From assembly GCF_900103525.1 (NCBI RefSeq), contig NZ_FNHN01000002.1, positions 248,001-312,000 of the forward strand: a stretch of 64,000 nt of DNA. Reading direction: 5' to 3'. A program made the translations under genes and the position numbers. Positions 45,506 through 55,374 of the stretch are shown here, piece after piece. Source of the stretch: Bacillus sp. OK048. GTDB taxonomy: Bacteria > Bacillota > Bacilli > Bacillales > Cytobacillaceae. Position 1 is the first letter of the stretch. Every line of letters begins with the position of its first letter. The notes beneath the pieces were generated by a model. The model saw only the letters and a program-made list of their open reading frames with translations, ran no database searches and was not told the origin of the DNA.

Positions 45506-46312
45506 TTAAAACACTAAATCAATGTGAGAAGTTTTTTCTTTCTTTGAAGGATAAATCCCAAAAGGTTCTGACATCATTTGTGTAGAACGGTAGAGCATTT
45601 CAGATACAGTTACACATTTATACCCGTTTTTGTCTAAAAAGTCTAAAATGTTATCTAATGCTTTAACAGTAGAACAGGTTTCAGAATATTCACTACCATG
45701 CCAATCATGAAATAAAATGATATTCCCTGGCTTTATTCCTTTTTTTATATAACTGCAAATTTGACTTGCTGGAGGATTTGTCCAATCACGAGAATCTTGA
45801 TCCCATGACCATAAAACGACCTCTTTTCCATTTTTTATAGCTGTATTAATAATTACATTATTATAAAAACCTCCTACAGGACGGTAGAGAGACGGTTTTA
45901 AACCAGTGAATTTCTTAATAATTTTGTCTGTCTCTCCTAATTCAGATGACAGTCTTGCAGAGGTAATTTTTCCATAAGGATGGTTGAAAGTATGATTGGC
46001 AATTTCATGTCCTTCTTGCACTTCCCTTTTTAAAATTTCTGGAAATCTGACTACTTTATTGCCAGCTACAAAAAAGGTAGCTTTAGCATCATGTTTTGCC
46101 AATAGATCAAGAATTTGTGGAGTGAAAACAGGATGAGGCCCATCATCGAAGGTAAGGGCAACTAACTTTTCCTTTGTGTTTATTTCCCAAATAACACGCC
46201 CTGTTTTTTCATATTCTTCTCGACTGTTAGTGAATGCATATGCATAGTCATTTACTTGAAAGGAGAATAAAAAAATCGATAAAAGACTTGTTATAAACAA
46301 TATTTTTTTCAT
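45506..46312 (-). CDS. Secreted polysaccharide deacetylase
   Basis: A 268-residue exported protein. The signal peptide ends AYA at residue 26, and the NodB-homology domain follows: motif 1 TFDDGP (residues 54-59), motif 2 ANHTFNHP, motif 3 RPVGGFYN, motif 4 WSWDQDSRDW and motif 5 ILFHDWHG. Metal and catalytic residues are present, so it is probably active on peptidoglycan or another acetylated glycan at the cell surface; the substrate is unassigned. GGAGGAG precedes the ATG. In B. subtilis no such gene lies between yrrD and recD2, so it is an accessory gene here. Confidence 0.9.
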   Translation of the reverse strand: MKKILFITSLLSIFLFSFQVNDYAYAFTNSREEYEKTGRVIWEINTKEKLVALTFDDGPHPVFTPQILDLLAKHDAKATFFVAGNKVVRFPEILKREVQEGHEIANHTFNHPYGKITSARLSSELGETDKIIKKFTGLKPSLYRPVGGFYNNVIINTAIKNGKEVVLWSWDQDSRDWTNPPASQICSYIKKGIKPGNIILFHDWHGSEYSETCSTVKALDNILDFLDKNGYKCVTVSEMLYRSTQMMSEPFGIYPSKKEKTSHIDLVF

Positions 46313-46436
46313 TGGATACGCTCCTCCTCTTTGATGAACTTATTATTTGAAGTCTTTATTATAAATATTTATCGAAAACAGGATTTGAAATGTAAGTAGG
46401 ATTGGTACGAAAACTCAATCAAAAACTCCTATAACA

Positions 46437-46483
46437 ACAAAAAAAAGGACAACAAAATCATTACGATTTAATGTCCTTTTTCA
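46437..46483 (-). terminator. recD2 terminator
   Basis: On the minus strand AAAAGGACA, a long AT loop and TGTCCTTTT followed by further T, 40 bp after the recD2 stop. Confidence 0.75.
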
Positions 46484-46521
46484 CGGTTATGTTAATCATT
46501 ATCACTATTCATTTTTAAGTA

Positions 46522-48933
46522 TTACAAAAAATCATAAGGTGTAACGTTTTCCATGCCAATCATTGGATTTACCTGCATTAATTTTTCCTCTATCGATAAA
46601 GTCATTTCAATATCAAGCTCTTCATCCAGTTCTGCATCTAGTTCTTTCACCGAAATTATCTCCTGAAGCTTCTGGGTTAAAGTGGTTTGTCGACTCTTTT
46701 CATCGGCCCTTTGAACCCCCATCCTAAATGCTTCCTCTTCACCGCACAAGATCAAGGATTGTTTACTCCTTGTAATGGCTGTGTAGATGAGGTTTCTTTG
46801 TAACATTCGGTAATAACTCCTGGTAATGGGCAGGATAACAATAGGAAATTCACTGCCCTGTGATTTATGGACAGAGCAACAATAGGCATGCGTAATTTGG
46901 TTTAAGTCCTGCCGTGAATATTCAACTTCATTTCCTTCGAAGGAAACATAAACCATATCTTGTTTTTCCGTATTTTCCTTTGCATAAATAATTGAAATAA
47001 TTTCTCCAATATCGCCGTTAAAAACATTACTTTCTGGTTGATTGACAAGCTGAAGCACTTTGTCACCAATCCGATATTTCACATCCCCAAACGCTAGCTC
47101 CTTTCGGGTGCCATCAGGGTTGGGATTAAATATTTCTTGTAACAATACGTTTAAGCGGTCAATCCCTGCTGGACCTCTGTACATCGGTGCCAGCACTTGA
47201 ATGTCTTTTGCTGAATATCCTCTGTTTTTGGCACTAAGGGCGACTTTTTCAATCACCTGTGGAACTTGGGCTGCTGTACATTTAATAAATGATCGATCAG
47301 GCTGCTTCATCGTCACATTAGCTGGCAAATATCCCTTTTTTATGTCATGTGCCAATTCAATAATTGAAGACCCTTCAGCCTGCCGGTAGATATCGGTTAA
47401 TCTCACTGTTGGGACTACCTCTGATTCCAGTAAATCCTTAAGAACTTGTCCAGGTCCGACAGACGGCAGCTGGTCCTCATCGCCAACGAGAATGACCTGA
47501 ATAGAATCAGGCAATGCTTTGAACAATTGATTCGCTAACCATATATCAAGCATTGAGGTCTCATCTACAATCAGGATTTTTCCTTCAAGAGTACTTGCCT
47601 CGTCATGATCAATGCTTTCGGTTCCATTAAAGCCCAGCAAGCGGTGTATCGTAACCGCAGGTAATCCTGTCGATTCACTCATTCGTTTTGCAGCTCTGCC
47701 TGTAGGAGCGGCAAGTAAAAAAGGAAAGGGTTCATCCTTTTTATGGTAGTCCTTGAGTTCTAGTGAACAACCGTGCAATTCGGCATATAACTCAACAATT
47801 CCTTTTATGACAGTGGTTTTACCCGTTCCTGGCCCCCCTGTTAAAATTAACATCGGCGACATAAGGGCCGTTTGAATGGCTTCTCTTTGAGTAGGTGCAT
47901 ATTGAACGTTTATTCGTTCCTCAAGATTTCCTAACGCAAGTAAAAATTCAGATTCGGGAAATTGCTCGTTATATTCTGTTTGTTTAAGGATTTTGTTTAT
48001 ACTCGTTACAAGTCCTTTTTCTGCAAAGTATAACGAAGGCACATACACACGTTTTTCTTCACCAACTAATTTTCCCTCTTCCTCAAGTTTTACTATCTCG
48101 GCTGCGATATCAGTAAATTCAATTTGATCACGTTTATTTTCTTCTAAAAGATTTTTAACTTGTACAAGCAAATCCTCACTGTGTACATAAACATGGCCAG
48201 CCTGCATGCTTTCGTTCTCGAGCGAATAAAGACAGGCTGCCTTTATCCGTTCTGGATGATTTCCAGAAATCCCCAGTTGATAGCCGAGCTCATCTGCCCG
48301 GCCAAAACCGATCCCTTCAATATCCTCAACGAGTTGATAGGGGTTCTTTTGGATAATATTAAGGGTCTCATCCTTGTATGTCTGATACATTTTCATTGAA
48401 AGCTGCGGTCCAAAACCATATTGATTTAAAGCAACCATAACCTGTTCGAGACCTTGATGTTCCATTAAGGTGTCATAGAGCATTTTCGCTTTATCAGGAG
48501 GAAGCTTGGGAACCGTATCAAGTAAGGAGGGCTGATTCAATATCTTGGTTATCGCATTTTCTCCTAATGTTTCAACAATATTCTCAGCGGTCTTCTTACC
48601 AATCCCCTTGAACATCTCACTTGATAAATAAGCCGCCACACCTTGCTTTGTTTGGGGAATATCTTTACGAAAATGCTTCGTTTGAAATTGCATGCCAAAC
48701 TTCGGATGATCCTTAAACTCACCAAAGAATATATAGGTTTCATGTTCATGAATCTTCGGAAAATAGCCGGTGATTACGGCTTCCTTATCCTCATATGTAT
48801 GATTCGTCTCTTCCACACGAATTCTTAATACGGTGTACAGATTTTGCTCATTATGAAAAATCGTAACAAGGTGTTTCCCTTTTACGAATTTACCTTGCTC
48901 GGCAAATAAATCAAGCGAGCTTTGCTTGTCCAT
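46522..48933 (-). CDS. recD2: RecD2 family DNA helicase (YrrC)
   Basis: An 803-residue superfamily 1B 5'-3' helicase. The N-terminal region has OB and helix-hairpin-helix motifs (GIGKKTAENIVETLGENAI, VEDIEGIGFGRADELGYQL). The C-terminal motor has Walker A LTGGPGTGKTTVI, Walker B ILIVDETSMLD, GDEDQLPSVGPG and motif VI YTAITRSKQSL. RecD2 acts in fork maintenance and DNA repair outside RecBCD, which bacilli replace with AddAB. I use the ATG at 48933 with AAAGGAGG upstream. It lies 34 bp after the TPR gene yrrB. Confidence 0.95.
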   Translation of the reverse strand: MDKQSSLDLFAEQGKFVKGKHLVTIFHNEQNLYTVLRIRVEETNHTYEDKEAVITGYFPKIHEHETYIFFGEFKDHPKFGMQFQTKHFRKDIPQTKQGVAAYLSSEMFKGIGKKTAENIVETLGENAITKILNQPSLLDTVPKLPPDKAKMLYDTLMEHQGLEQVMVALNQYGFGPQLSMKMYQTYKDETLNIIQKNPYQLVEDIEGIGFGRADELGYQLGISGNHPERIKAACLYSLENESMQAGHVYVHSEDLLVQVKNLLEENKRDQIEFTDIAAEIVKLEEEGKLVGEEKRVYVPSLYFAEKGLVTSINKILKQTEYNEQFPESEFLLALGNLEERINVQYAPTQREAIQTALMSPMLILTGGPGTGKTTVIKGIVELYAELHGCSLELKDYHKKDEPFPFLLAAPTGRAAKRMSESTGLPAVTIHRLLGFNGTESIDHDEASTLEGKILIVDETSMLDIWLANQLFKALPDSIQVILVGDEDQLPSVGPGQVLKDLLESEVVPTVRLTDIYRQAEGSSIIELAHDIKKGYLPANVTMKQPDRSFIKCTAAQVPQVIEKVALSAKNRGYSAKDIQVLAPMYRGPAGIDRLNVLLQEIFNPNPDGTRKELAFGDVKYRIGDKVLQLVNQPESNVFNGDIGEIISIIYAKENTEKQDMVYVSFEGNEVEYSRQDLNQITHAYCCSVHKSQGSEFPIVILPITRSYYRMLQRNLIYTAITRSKQSLILCGEEEAFRMGVQRADEKSRQTTLTQKLQEIISVKELDAELDEELDIEMTLSIEEKLMQVNPMIGMENVTPYDFL

Positions 48934-48967
48934 GAGTGCTTCCTCCTTTCTGAAGTTAATGGCGGGT

Positions 48968-49621
48968 TTAGTTTGCTGCCTCAATCAACTTTTTAGCATG
49001 ACCTGCTAAAAGATGGTCGGGTTGAATTTCAAGTGCCTTATTAAACATAGCTAATGCTTTAGCTCCATTCTCTTTAAAGGCATAGGATACACCTAGATTA
49101 TAATAGGCGTCAGCATGTTGATCATCTAACTCAACGCATTTTTCTAATTGAACAATCGCCTCATCAATTAACTCTAACTGTGCCAGACATAAACCATACT
49201 GAAAACATGCTTCTACGTCCTCTTCATTAAGCTCAACGCTTCTTTGTAAATAGGGAAGTGCAAATTTCCCTTGGCCCAGCTGTACAAGAGTTAGACCCAA
49301 CATGAAATAATTATCACTAGAGTGCAGCCCTTTTTTCATGGCCATTTCAAACATTTTGTTAGCTTGTTCAAATTGATCGTTACTGAAATATATATTACCC
49401 GCACTGTAGTATGCAGCTGCAGTATTTTCGTCCAACTGAATAGCCTTTTCGTAAAATTTCAAAGCTTTTTCATCGTCTCCGACTGCGGATAGCACGTTCC
49501 CGAAATTTATGTACGCAATAGGATCGGTCGGGTTTTCTTCGATTACCTCATTAAAAAGCTTCGCGGCCTCTTCCCACTTGCCTTCTTGCATGTATTGAAC
49601 ACCTAATTGGTTTTTATCCAT
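48968..49621 (-). CDS. yrrB: Tetratricopeptide repeat protein YrrB
   Basis: A 217-residue protein made almost entirely of six TPR units with 34-residue spacing (for example EAAKLFNEVIEENPTDPIAY, ALKFYEKAIQLDENTAAAYY). These form a right-handed solenoid for protein binding. In B. subtilis it lies between recD2 and mnmA and has been proposed to help assemble the tRNA thiolation enzymes, but this is not established. I start at the ATG 49621; the GTG four codons upstream overlaps GGAG. It is co-linear with recD2. Confidence 0.88.
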   Translation of the reverse strand: MDKNQLGVQYMQEGKWEEAAKLFNEVIEENPTDPIAYINFGNVLSAVGDDEKALKFYEKAIQLDENTAAAYYSAGNIYFSNDQFEQANKMFEMAMKKGLHSSDNYFMLGLTLVQLGQGKFALPYLQRSVELNEEDVEACFQYGLCLAQLELIDEAIVQLEKCVELDDQHADAYYNLGVSYAFKENGAKALAMFNKALEIQPDHLLAGHAKKLIEAAN

Positions 49622-49737
49622 CGTAGTAATCACTCCGTTCTAATTTTAGAGTATACCATATACTAGTAAATTTTCAGTGAGTTTTGGAATATTATTCGGT
49701 ATCATTTCGGGTGTCTCTTTGGGAAATTTTGGATAAA

Positions 49738-49808
49738 TGTACAAAACCTATCAAAAAGTGTACAAAAGCAGCTGAAAATGTACAAAACCCCTCGAAAAAT
49801 GTTCAAAA
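49738..49808. repeat. Four short tandem repeats of about 21 bp
   Basis: TGTACAAAA occurs at 49738, 49759 and 49779, and TGTTCAAAA at 49800, with spacings of 21, 20 and 21 bp. Each is followed by a variable stretch ending in AAA. The array lies in the 260-bp gap between mnmA and yrrB; no gene is visible there. Confidence 0.75.
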
Positions 49809-49842
49809 CTCAAAAATTATTATATATGAACTAGTTTGCCAC

Positions 49843-49878
49843 CAAAAAAGCCCCGATTCCAGCTGGAATCAGGGCCAA
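49843..49878 (-). terminator. mnmA terminator
   Basis: On the minus strand GCCCTGATTCC-AGCT-GGAATCGGGGC (one G-U pair) followed by TTTTTTGG, 4 bp after the mnmA stop. Confidence 0.9.
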
Positions 49879-49881
49879 TTT

Positions 49882-51015
<1,134 letters not shown>

Positions 51016-51035
51016 TTACCGAAAAATCTCTACAT

Positions 51036-52178
51036 CTATTTTCTCAGACGCGACACAATTTTCGCCGTTTCTTCAGCCGTTTTAATGATTTGTTCTTCAG
51101 TAGTGTTAAAGCCAAAGCTGAAACGGATAGAATTGATCAACCGCTCTGATTCTTTACCATACATGGCAACCAGGACGTGTGACGGTTCAATCGAACCAGC
51201 GGTGCAAGCAGATCCACTAGAAACAGCAATTCCAGCTAAATCAAGATTGACCAGCATCGCCTCTACGTTTGTTCCTGGAAAGCTTAAGTTTAATACATGA
51301 GGTAATGAATTTTCAAGCATTCCGTTTATGGAAAACTCGATATCATGTTCCGAGAGCTGCTGAATAAAGGTTTTCTTAAATTCCTGATACATTTCCCGTT
51401 TTGCTGACCGTTCTTGGGATGCAATTTTTATAGCTTCTTGAAAACCAACGATGGCAGCAACGTTTTCCGTTCCTGCTCGTCTTTTCCGCTCCTGCTCACC
51501 ACCATAGGCACGAGGTACTAATTTAACTTTGTCTCGTACATATAAAAAACCAGTTCCCTTTGGGCCACCAATTTTATGAGCGGAAACAGACAATAAATCC
51601 ACCTGGAGTTCATTTACATTGATTTCTTCGATCCCATAAGCCTGAACAGCGTCAGTGTGAAACAATGATTGGTGGGCTTTTAAAAGTTCGCCAATTTCCT
51701 TAATTGGCTGGATAGTTCCTACTTCATTATTTCCATACATGATTGAAACCAATATCGTATCTTCTCTTAATGCCTTCTGGAGTTCATCAAGTGAAATTTC
51801 TCCCGACTCATCCACTTGCAAATATGTTACCTCAAATCCCATTTTCTCTAATCGTTGGCAGGCGTGCAGTACGGCATGGTGTTCTACTGATGTCGTAATA
51901 ATATGCTTCCCTTTTTTATGATTACTTTCAGCCACACCAAATAAAGCCATATTATCTGCTTCAGTACCGCCGCTTGTAAAAATAATTTCATTTTCCTTCG
52001 CGCCAATACTTCTTGCCAAAGTTTCTCGTGCATTGTCAATATAATGCCGTGCTTCTCTTCCAAACGAATGTATGCTAGATGGGTTACCAAAGTTATGGTT
52101 CATCACTTCCATCATTTTTTCGATAACCCCGGGATTCATCGGTGTTGTCGCAGCATGGTCGAGATAGATTCTTTCCAT
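51036..52178 (-). CDS. iscS: Cysteine desulfurase (YrvO/IscS type)
   Basis: A 380-residue PLP enzyme that takes sulfur from cysteine and passes it to MnmA. The cofactor lysine is in LLSVSAHKIGGPKGTGFL, with THH-type residues in TSVEHHAVLHACQRL and the persulfide cysteine in SSGSACTAGSIEPSHV. In B. subtilis this gene is yrvO, next to mnmA, acting in tRNA thiolation rather than in general Fe-S assembly. The ATG at 52178 follows AAGGTGG. It forms the operon cymR-iscS-mnmA. Confidence 0.95.
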   Translation of the reverse strand: MERIYLDHAATTPMNPGVIEKMMEVMNHNFGNPSSIHSFGREARHYIDNARETLARSIGAKENEIIFTSGGTEADNMALFGVAESNHKKGKHIITTSVEHHAVLHACQRLEKMGFEVTYLQVDESGEISLDELQKALREDTILVSIMYGNNEVGTIQPIKEIGELLKAHQSLFHTDAVQAYGIEEINVNELQVDLLSVSAHKIGGPKGTGFLYVRDKVKLVPRAYGGEQERKRRAGTENVAAIVGFQEAIKIASQERSAKREMYQEFKKTFIQQLSEHDIEFSINGMLENSLPHVLNLSFPGTNVEAMLVNLDLAGIAVSSGSACTAGSIEPSHVLVAMYGKESERLINSIRFSFGFNTTEEQIIKTAEETAKIVSRLRK

Positions 52179-52223
52179 CGTTCCACCTTCAATCAAAATA
52201 ATTCACTCTATCTATTTTTCACC

Positions 52224-52643
52224 TTAAATATAAAACATATAACCGTCGTTTTCAGTACCATCGCTATTATTAGCTAAATCTTCAAGGGTAGTATTGTCGA
52301 GAACAGATTTAATCGCATCACGAATACGAATCCATAGTTCCCTTTGAGCCGGCCCCTCATCCTCAATTCCTTCTACCAAAGTAATGGGTCCTTCTAACAC
52401 GCGAATTACATCACCAGCAGTAATTTTGGATGGAACTTCTGCTAGTATATATCCACCGTAAGCCCCGCGGATACTTTTTACTAAGCCAGCATTTCTTAAT
52501 GGAGCAATGAGCTGTTCCAGATAATGTTCAGATAATTCGTTTGCTTGTGCAATTGATTTTAAGGATGTCGGTCCCTCACCTTGGTTTTTAGCCAATTCAA
52601 TCATAATCGTTAATCCATAGCGTCCTTTTGTTGAAATTCTCAT
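52224..52643 (-). CDS. cymR: Rrf2 family cysteine metabolism repressor CymR
   Basis: CymR, in complex with the cysteine synthase CysK, represses cysteine synthesis and sulfur uptake genes when cysteine is plentiful. The 139-residue protein has the winged helix (MRISTKGRYGLTIMIELAKN, SIAQANELSEHYLEQLI, SIRGAYGGY) and ends YMFYI, as in the B. subtilis protein. It contains no cysteine and so cannot hold the Fe-S cluster of other Rrf2 members. It probably controls mccA-mccB in this window. GAGGTG precedes the ATG. Confidence 0.95.
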   Translation of the reverse strand: MRISTKGRYGLTIMIELAKNQGEGPTSLKSIAQANELSEHYLEQLIAPLRNAGLVKSIRGAYGGYILAEVPSKITAGDVIRVLEGPITLVEGIEDEGPAQRELWIRIRDAIKSVLDNTTLEDLANNSDGTENDGYMFYI

Positions 52644-52789
52644 TCCTGTACACCTCTATTATTAATTTTTTCATTTAAATACAAGTAATTTGATAGGCAT
52701 TAGCAATTATATCATATTGTACTTTAATATGCTTTTCCATTAGAAAATGGTAGAGTTAAATAGAATCTATTTAGTTGGAGCGATGTGTA

Positions 52790-54061
52790 ATGCAACAAAA
52801 GCCGCTAGCATTTCGGATGCGCCCTAGGACAATTGAAGAAGTTGTTGGGCAGCAGCACCTTGTGGCCGATGATAAAATTATTGCCCGAATGGTGAAAGCT
52901 AAACAACTGACATCAATGATTTTATATGGACCACCGGGAATTGGTAAAACTTCCATTGCGAGTGCGATTGCCGGAAGTACGAAATATGCATTTCGGACCC
53001 TTAATGCAGTCACAAATAATAAAAAAGACATGGAAATCGTCGCTGCAGAAGCAAAAATGTCCGGAAAGGTAATTTTACTCTTGGATGAGGTCCATCGACT
53101 TGATAAAGGAAAACAAGATTTTTTATTACCATTTTTAGAAAATGGTTTAATTACCTTAATTGGAGCAACCACAAGTAATCCATATCATGCGATTAATCCC
53201 GCGATTCGCAGCCGGTGTCAAATTTTCGAACTCAAACCGTTAATTCCTGAAGAAATAAAACTAGCACTAATCCACGCTATCGAAGATGAAGAGCGTGGCT
53301 TCGGAAAGCTCAAGATTACTATTTCCGAAGATGCACTAATTCATTTTGCTACCGCCTCAAATGGTGATGTCCGCAGTTCTTTAAATGCACTTGAACTTGC
53401 TGTCCTTTCCACTGAAAAGGATGAGGAGCAAGTCATCCATATTAATTTGGAAACTGCAGAAGAATGCATGCAGAAAAAAAGTTTTGGTTCTGATAAAGAT
53501 GGTGACGGGCATTATGATGTCCTATCTGCCTTTCAAAAATCGATCCGAGGTAGTGACGTAAATGCGGCCCTCCATTATCTCGGAAGATTAATCGAAGCAG
53601 GTGATCTTCAAAGTATCAGCAGACGGCTACTCGTTATTGCCTACGAAGATATTGGCCTTGCTAGTCCACAGGCAGGTGCAAGGACATTAGCTGCCATTGA
53701 GACATCTGAAAGAATTGGTTTCCCTGAAGCTAGAATTCCGCTTGCAAACGCTGTGATAGAGCTTTGTTTGTCACCAAAATCCAATTCTGCTGTAATCGCT
53801 ATAGGTGATGCCATTGCAGATATCCAAAAAGGAATCATCGGCGAGGTTCCAGATCATTTACGCGACGCCCATTATAAAGGTGCCAAAGAGCTTGGAAGAG
53901 GAATCGGCTATTTGTATCCGCATGATTACGAGTCCGGCTGGGTTCCACAACAATATCTGCCGAATAAATTAAAAAACAAACAGTATTATCAGCCGAAGAA
54001 AACCGGTAAATTTGAACAGGCATTAGCAAGCGTTTATGAAAAACTTCTACGAAAAAAATAA
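52790..54061 (+). CDS. rarA: Replication-associated recombination protein RarA (MgsA)
   Basis: A 423-residue AAA+ ATPase related to clamp loaders that acts at stalled forks. It starts MQQKPLAFRMRPRTIEEVVG, with Walker A ILYGPPGIGKTSIA (about residues 45-58), Walker B VILLLDEVHRLDKG, sensor 1 IGATTSNP and the C-terminal tetramerisation domain ending ASVYEKLL. The ATG at 52790 is nine bases after GGAG. It is divergent from cymR across 145 bp and called YrvN in B. subtilis. It ends at a terminator and a repeat-rich gap. Confidence 0.95.
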   Translation: MQQKPLAFRMRPRTIEEVVGQQHLVADDKIIARMVKAKQLTSMILYGPPGIGKTSIASAIAGSTKYAFRTLNAVTNNKKDMEIVAAEAKMSGKVILLLDEVHRLDKGKQDFLLPFLENGLITLIGATTSNPYHAINPAIRSRCQIFELKPLIPEEIKLALIHAIEDEERGFGKLKITISEDALIHFATASNGDVRSSLNALELAVLSTEKDEEQVIHINLETAEECMQKKSFGSDKDGDGHYDVLSAFQKSIRGSDVNAALHYLGRLIEAGDLQSISRRLLVIAYEDIGLASPQAGARTLAAIETSERIGFPEARIPLANAVIELCLSPKSNSAVIAIGDAIADIQKGIIGEVPDHLRDAHYKGAKELGRGIGYLYPHDYESGWVPQQYLPNKLKNKQYYQPKKTGKFEQALASVYEKLLRKK

Positions 54062-54090
54062 CCTCCGGGGCCTCCCAGAGGTTTAATTTT
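54056..54090 (+). terminator. rarA terminator
   Basis: AACCTC and GAGGTT pair across the rarA stop codon region, followed by TAATTTT. The stem is short, so efficiency is uncertain. A second hairpin CCCGC/GCGGG follows near 54140-54155. Confidence 0.55.
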
Positions 54091-54197
54091 CGGTGCCGTT
54101 TTTGATTTCTATATGCTGGTCGATAAAAAGCTGTTGATTCCCGCATCTAGCGGGTACGCACTTATTGAGTGGGGGTTCAGGGTTAAGCACCCGAGCC

Positions 54198-54450
54198 CAG
54201 AATAGACGGAAGAATTCCGCTTAATTAGTTTTTTTTATTGAAAAAGGCTTAAATAGGCGGAGAGATTCCGCCTATCTACTCGAAAAATTCAAAAATGAGA
54301 GATTTTGCTTTGCATAACCGGAAAACCTCCGCTTATTTACCCCAAAATGCGCTCCATTCTGCATTTAACCGGAAAATCTCCGCTTATTTTTTTCTTATGC
54401 GGCAATATCCCGCTAATTTTTTCTTATGCTGAAATATCCCGCTTATTAAA
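54198..54450. repeat. Array of six short GCGG/CCGC palindromes
   Basis: Units resembling AATAAGCGGA-(A/T-rich)-TCCGCTTATT on either strand recur near 54200, 54245, 54315, 54365, 54396 and 54430. Some are perfect hairpins (for example ATAGGCGG/CCGCCTAT at 54253-54275), others half-sites. They fill the 362 bp between rarA and the ABC permease, and the last unit runs into the permease reading frame. No gene is visible in the gap. Confidence 0.75.
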
Positions 54451-55374
54451 GACATAAAAAGCCAAAAGTTGAAAGATCACGAAGTATATCAGTAACATGA
54501 AAATAGAGAAAGACATCGTCATCCCCACTAGAAGAGGGGTTCCCTCGATATATTGCATTAAGTTCGTATTTGCAAACAAAATATATTTTGCCCAATCAAA
54601 CTTCATCGATATCAGGGCCGTAAATTGACTGCCAGTAAACATTAAGAATAACGAAATACCAATAGCCAGTGAGCTATTTCTAAAAACAGTAGAAATCATA
54701 AAAGCCATGGTTGTGAGCATCATCATTTCAATCGATCCTAACCCATAATAAATGATGAGGTGGACGACAATATGCTGCTCTGTTATTTTTCCATTAAAGT
54801 AATTTAAATAGGGTACCGCTTGGTCTGGGATACCAAATAGAAAAGCGCCAAGGAGTGCTGAAAAAACAAATAGAATGCTCACCATAAACAATGCGAATAT
54901 CAATACAGTTAAATACTTGGATAACAAGATTTTACTTCGATTGATCGGACGAATAAGAAGCAGTTTAATTGTACCCCATGAAAATTCGCTGGCGACGATA
55001 CCGGCGGATATCACTATTGTAAATAATCCAGCTAATAAAATAAGCTCTGAATTGTCTTTGACAAACGACCATAAATGATACTTTTCCCTAAAAGGAATAT
55101 CATGTTCAATTCTATATTCATTTATCTCTATCTGTTTTTTATAATATTCTTGTTCTGTCTTAAACTGACTTGACTCTAGCTGCTTTTTCAATGCTTCATT
55201 TTCCTGTTGCAGGACCGGTTTCCAGTCCTCTGTTACATTTGGTTCATCTTCAACCAAGTTATACTTCATGAAAACACCAGTAACTGAGACAATGACCAAT
55301 AAAATAGCAATCATTACATATGTACCAGGTCTCCTGAAAATTTTCATTAACTCATTCCGAATCAAATTAATCAT
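54424..55374 (-). CDS. ABC transporter permease (ABC-2 type)
   Basis: A 316-residue membrane protein: a first helix near residues 18-36 (YVMIAILLVIVSVTGVFMKY), an extracellular coiled loop to about residue 105, and then five more helices typical of BcrB/NatB-like ABC-2 permeases. It overlaps the ATPase gene by 8 bp, so the two form one exporter. The substrate is unknown; related systems export drugs, bacteriocins or sodium. The last codons (NKRDISA) are encoded by a copy of the intergenic GCGG repeat, so the C-terminus may be of recent origin. Confidence 0.87.
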   Translation of the reverse strand: MINLIRNELMKIFRRPGTYVMIAILLVIVSVTGVFMKYNLVEDEPNVTEDWKPVLQQENEALKKQLESSQFKTEQEYYKKQIEINEYRIEHDIPFREKYHLWSFVKDNSELILLAGLFTIVISAGIVASEFSWGTIKLLLIRPINRSKILLSKYLTVLIFALFMVSILFVFSALLGAFLFGIPDQAVPYLNYFNGKITEQHIVVHLIIYYGLGSIEMMMLTTMAFMISTVFRNSSLAIGISLFLMFTGSQFTALISMKFDWAKYILFANTNLMQYIEGTPLLVGMTMSFSIFMLLIYFVIFQLLAFYVFNKRDISA

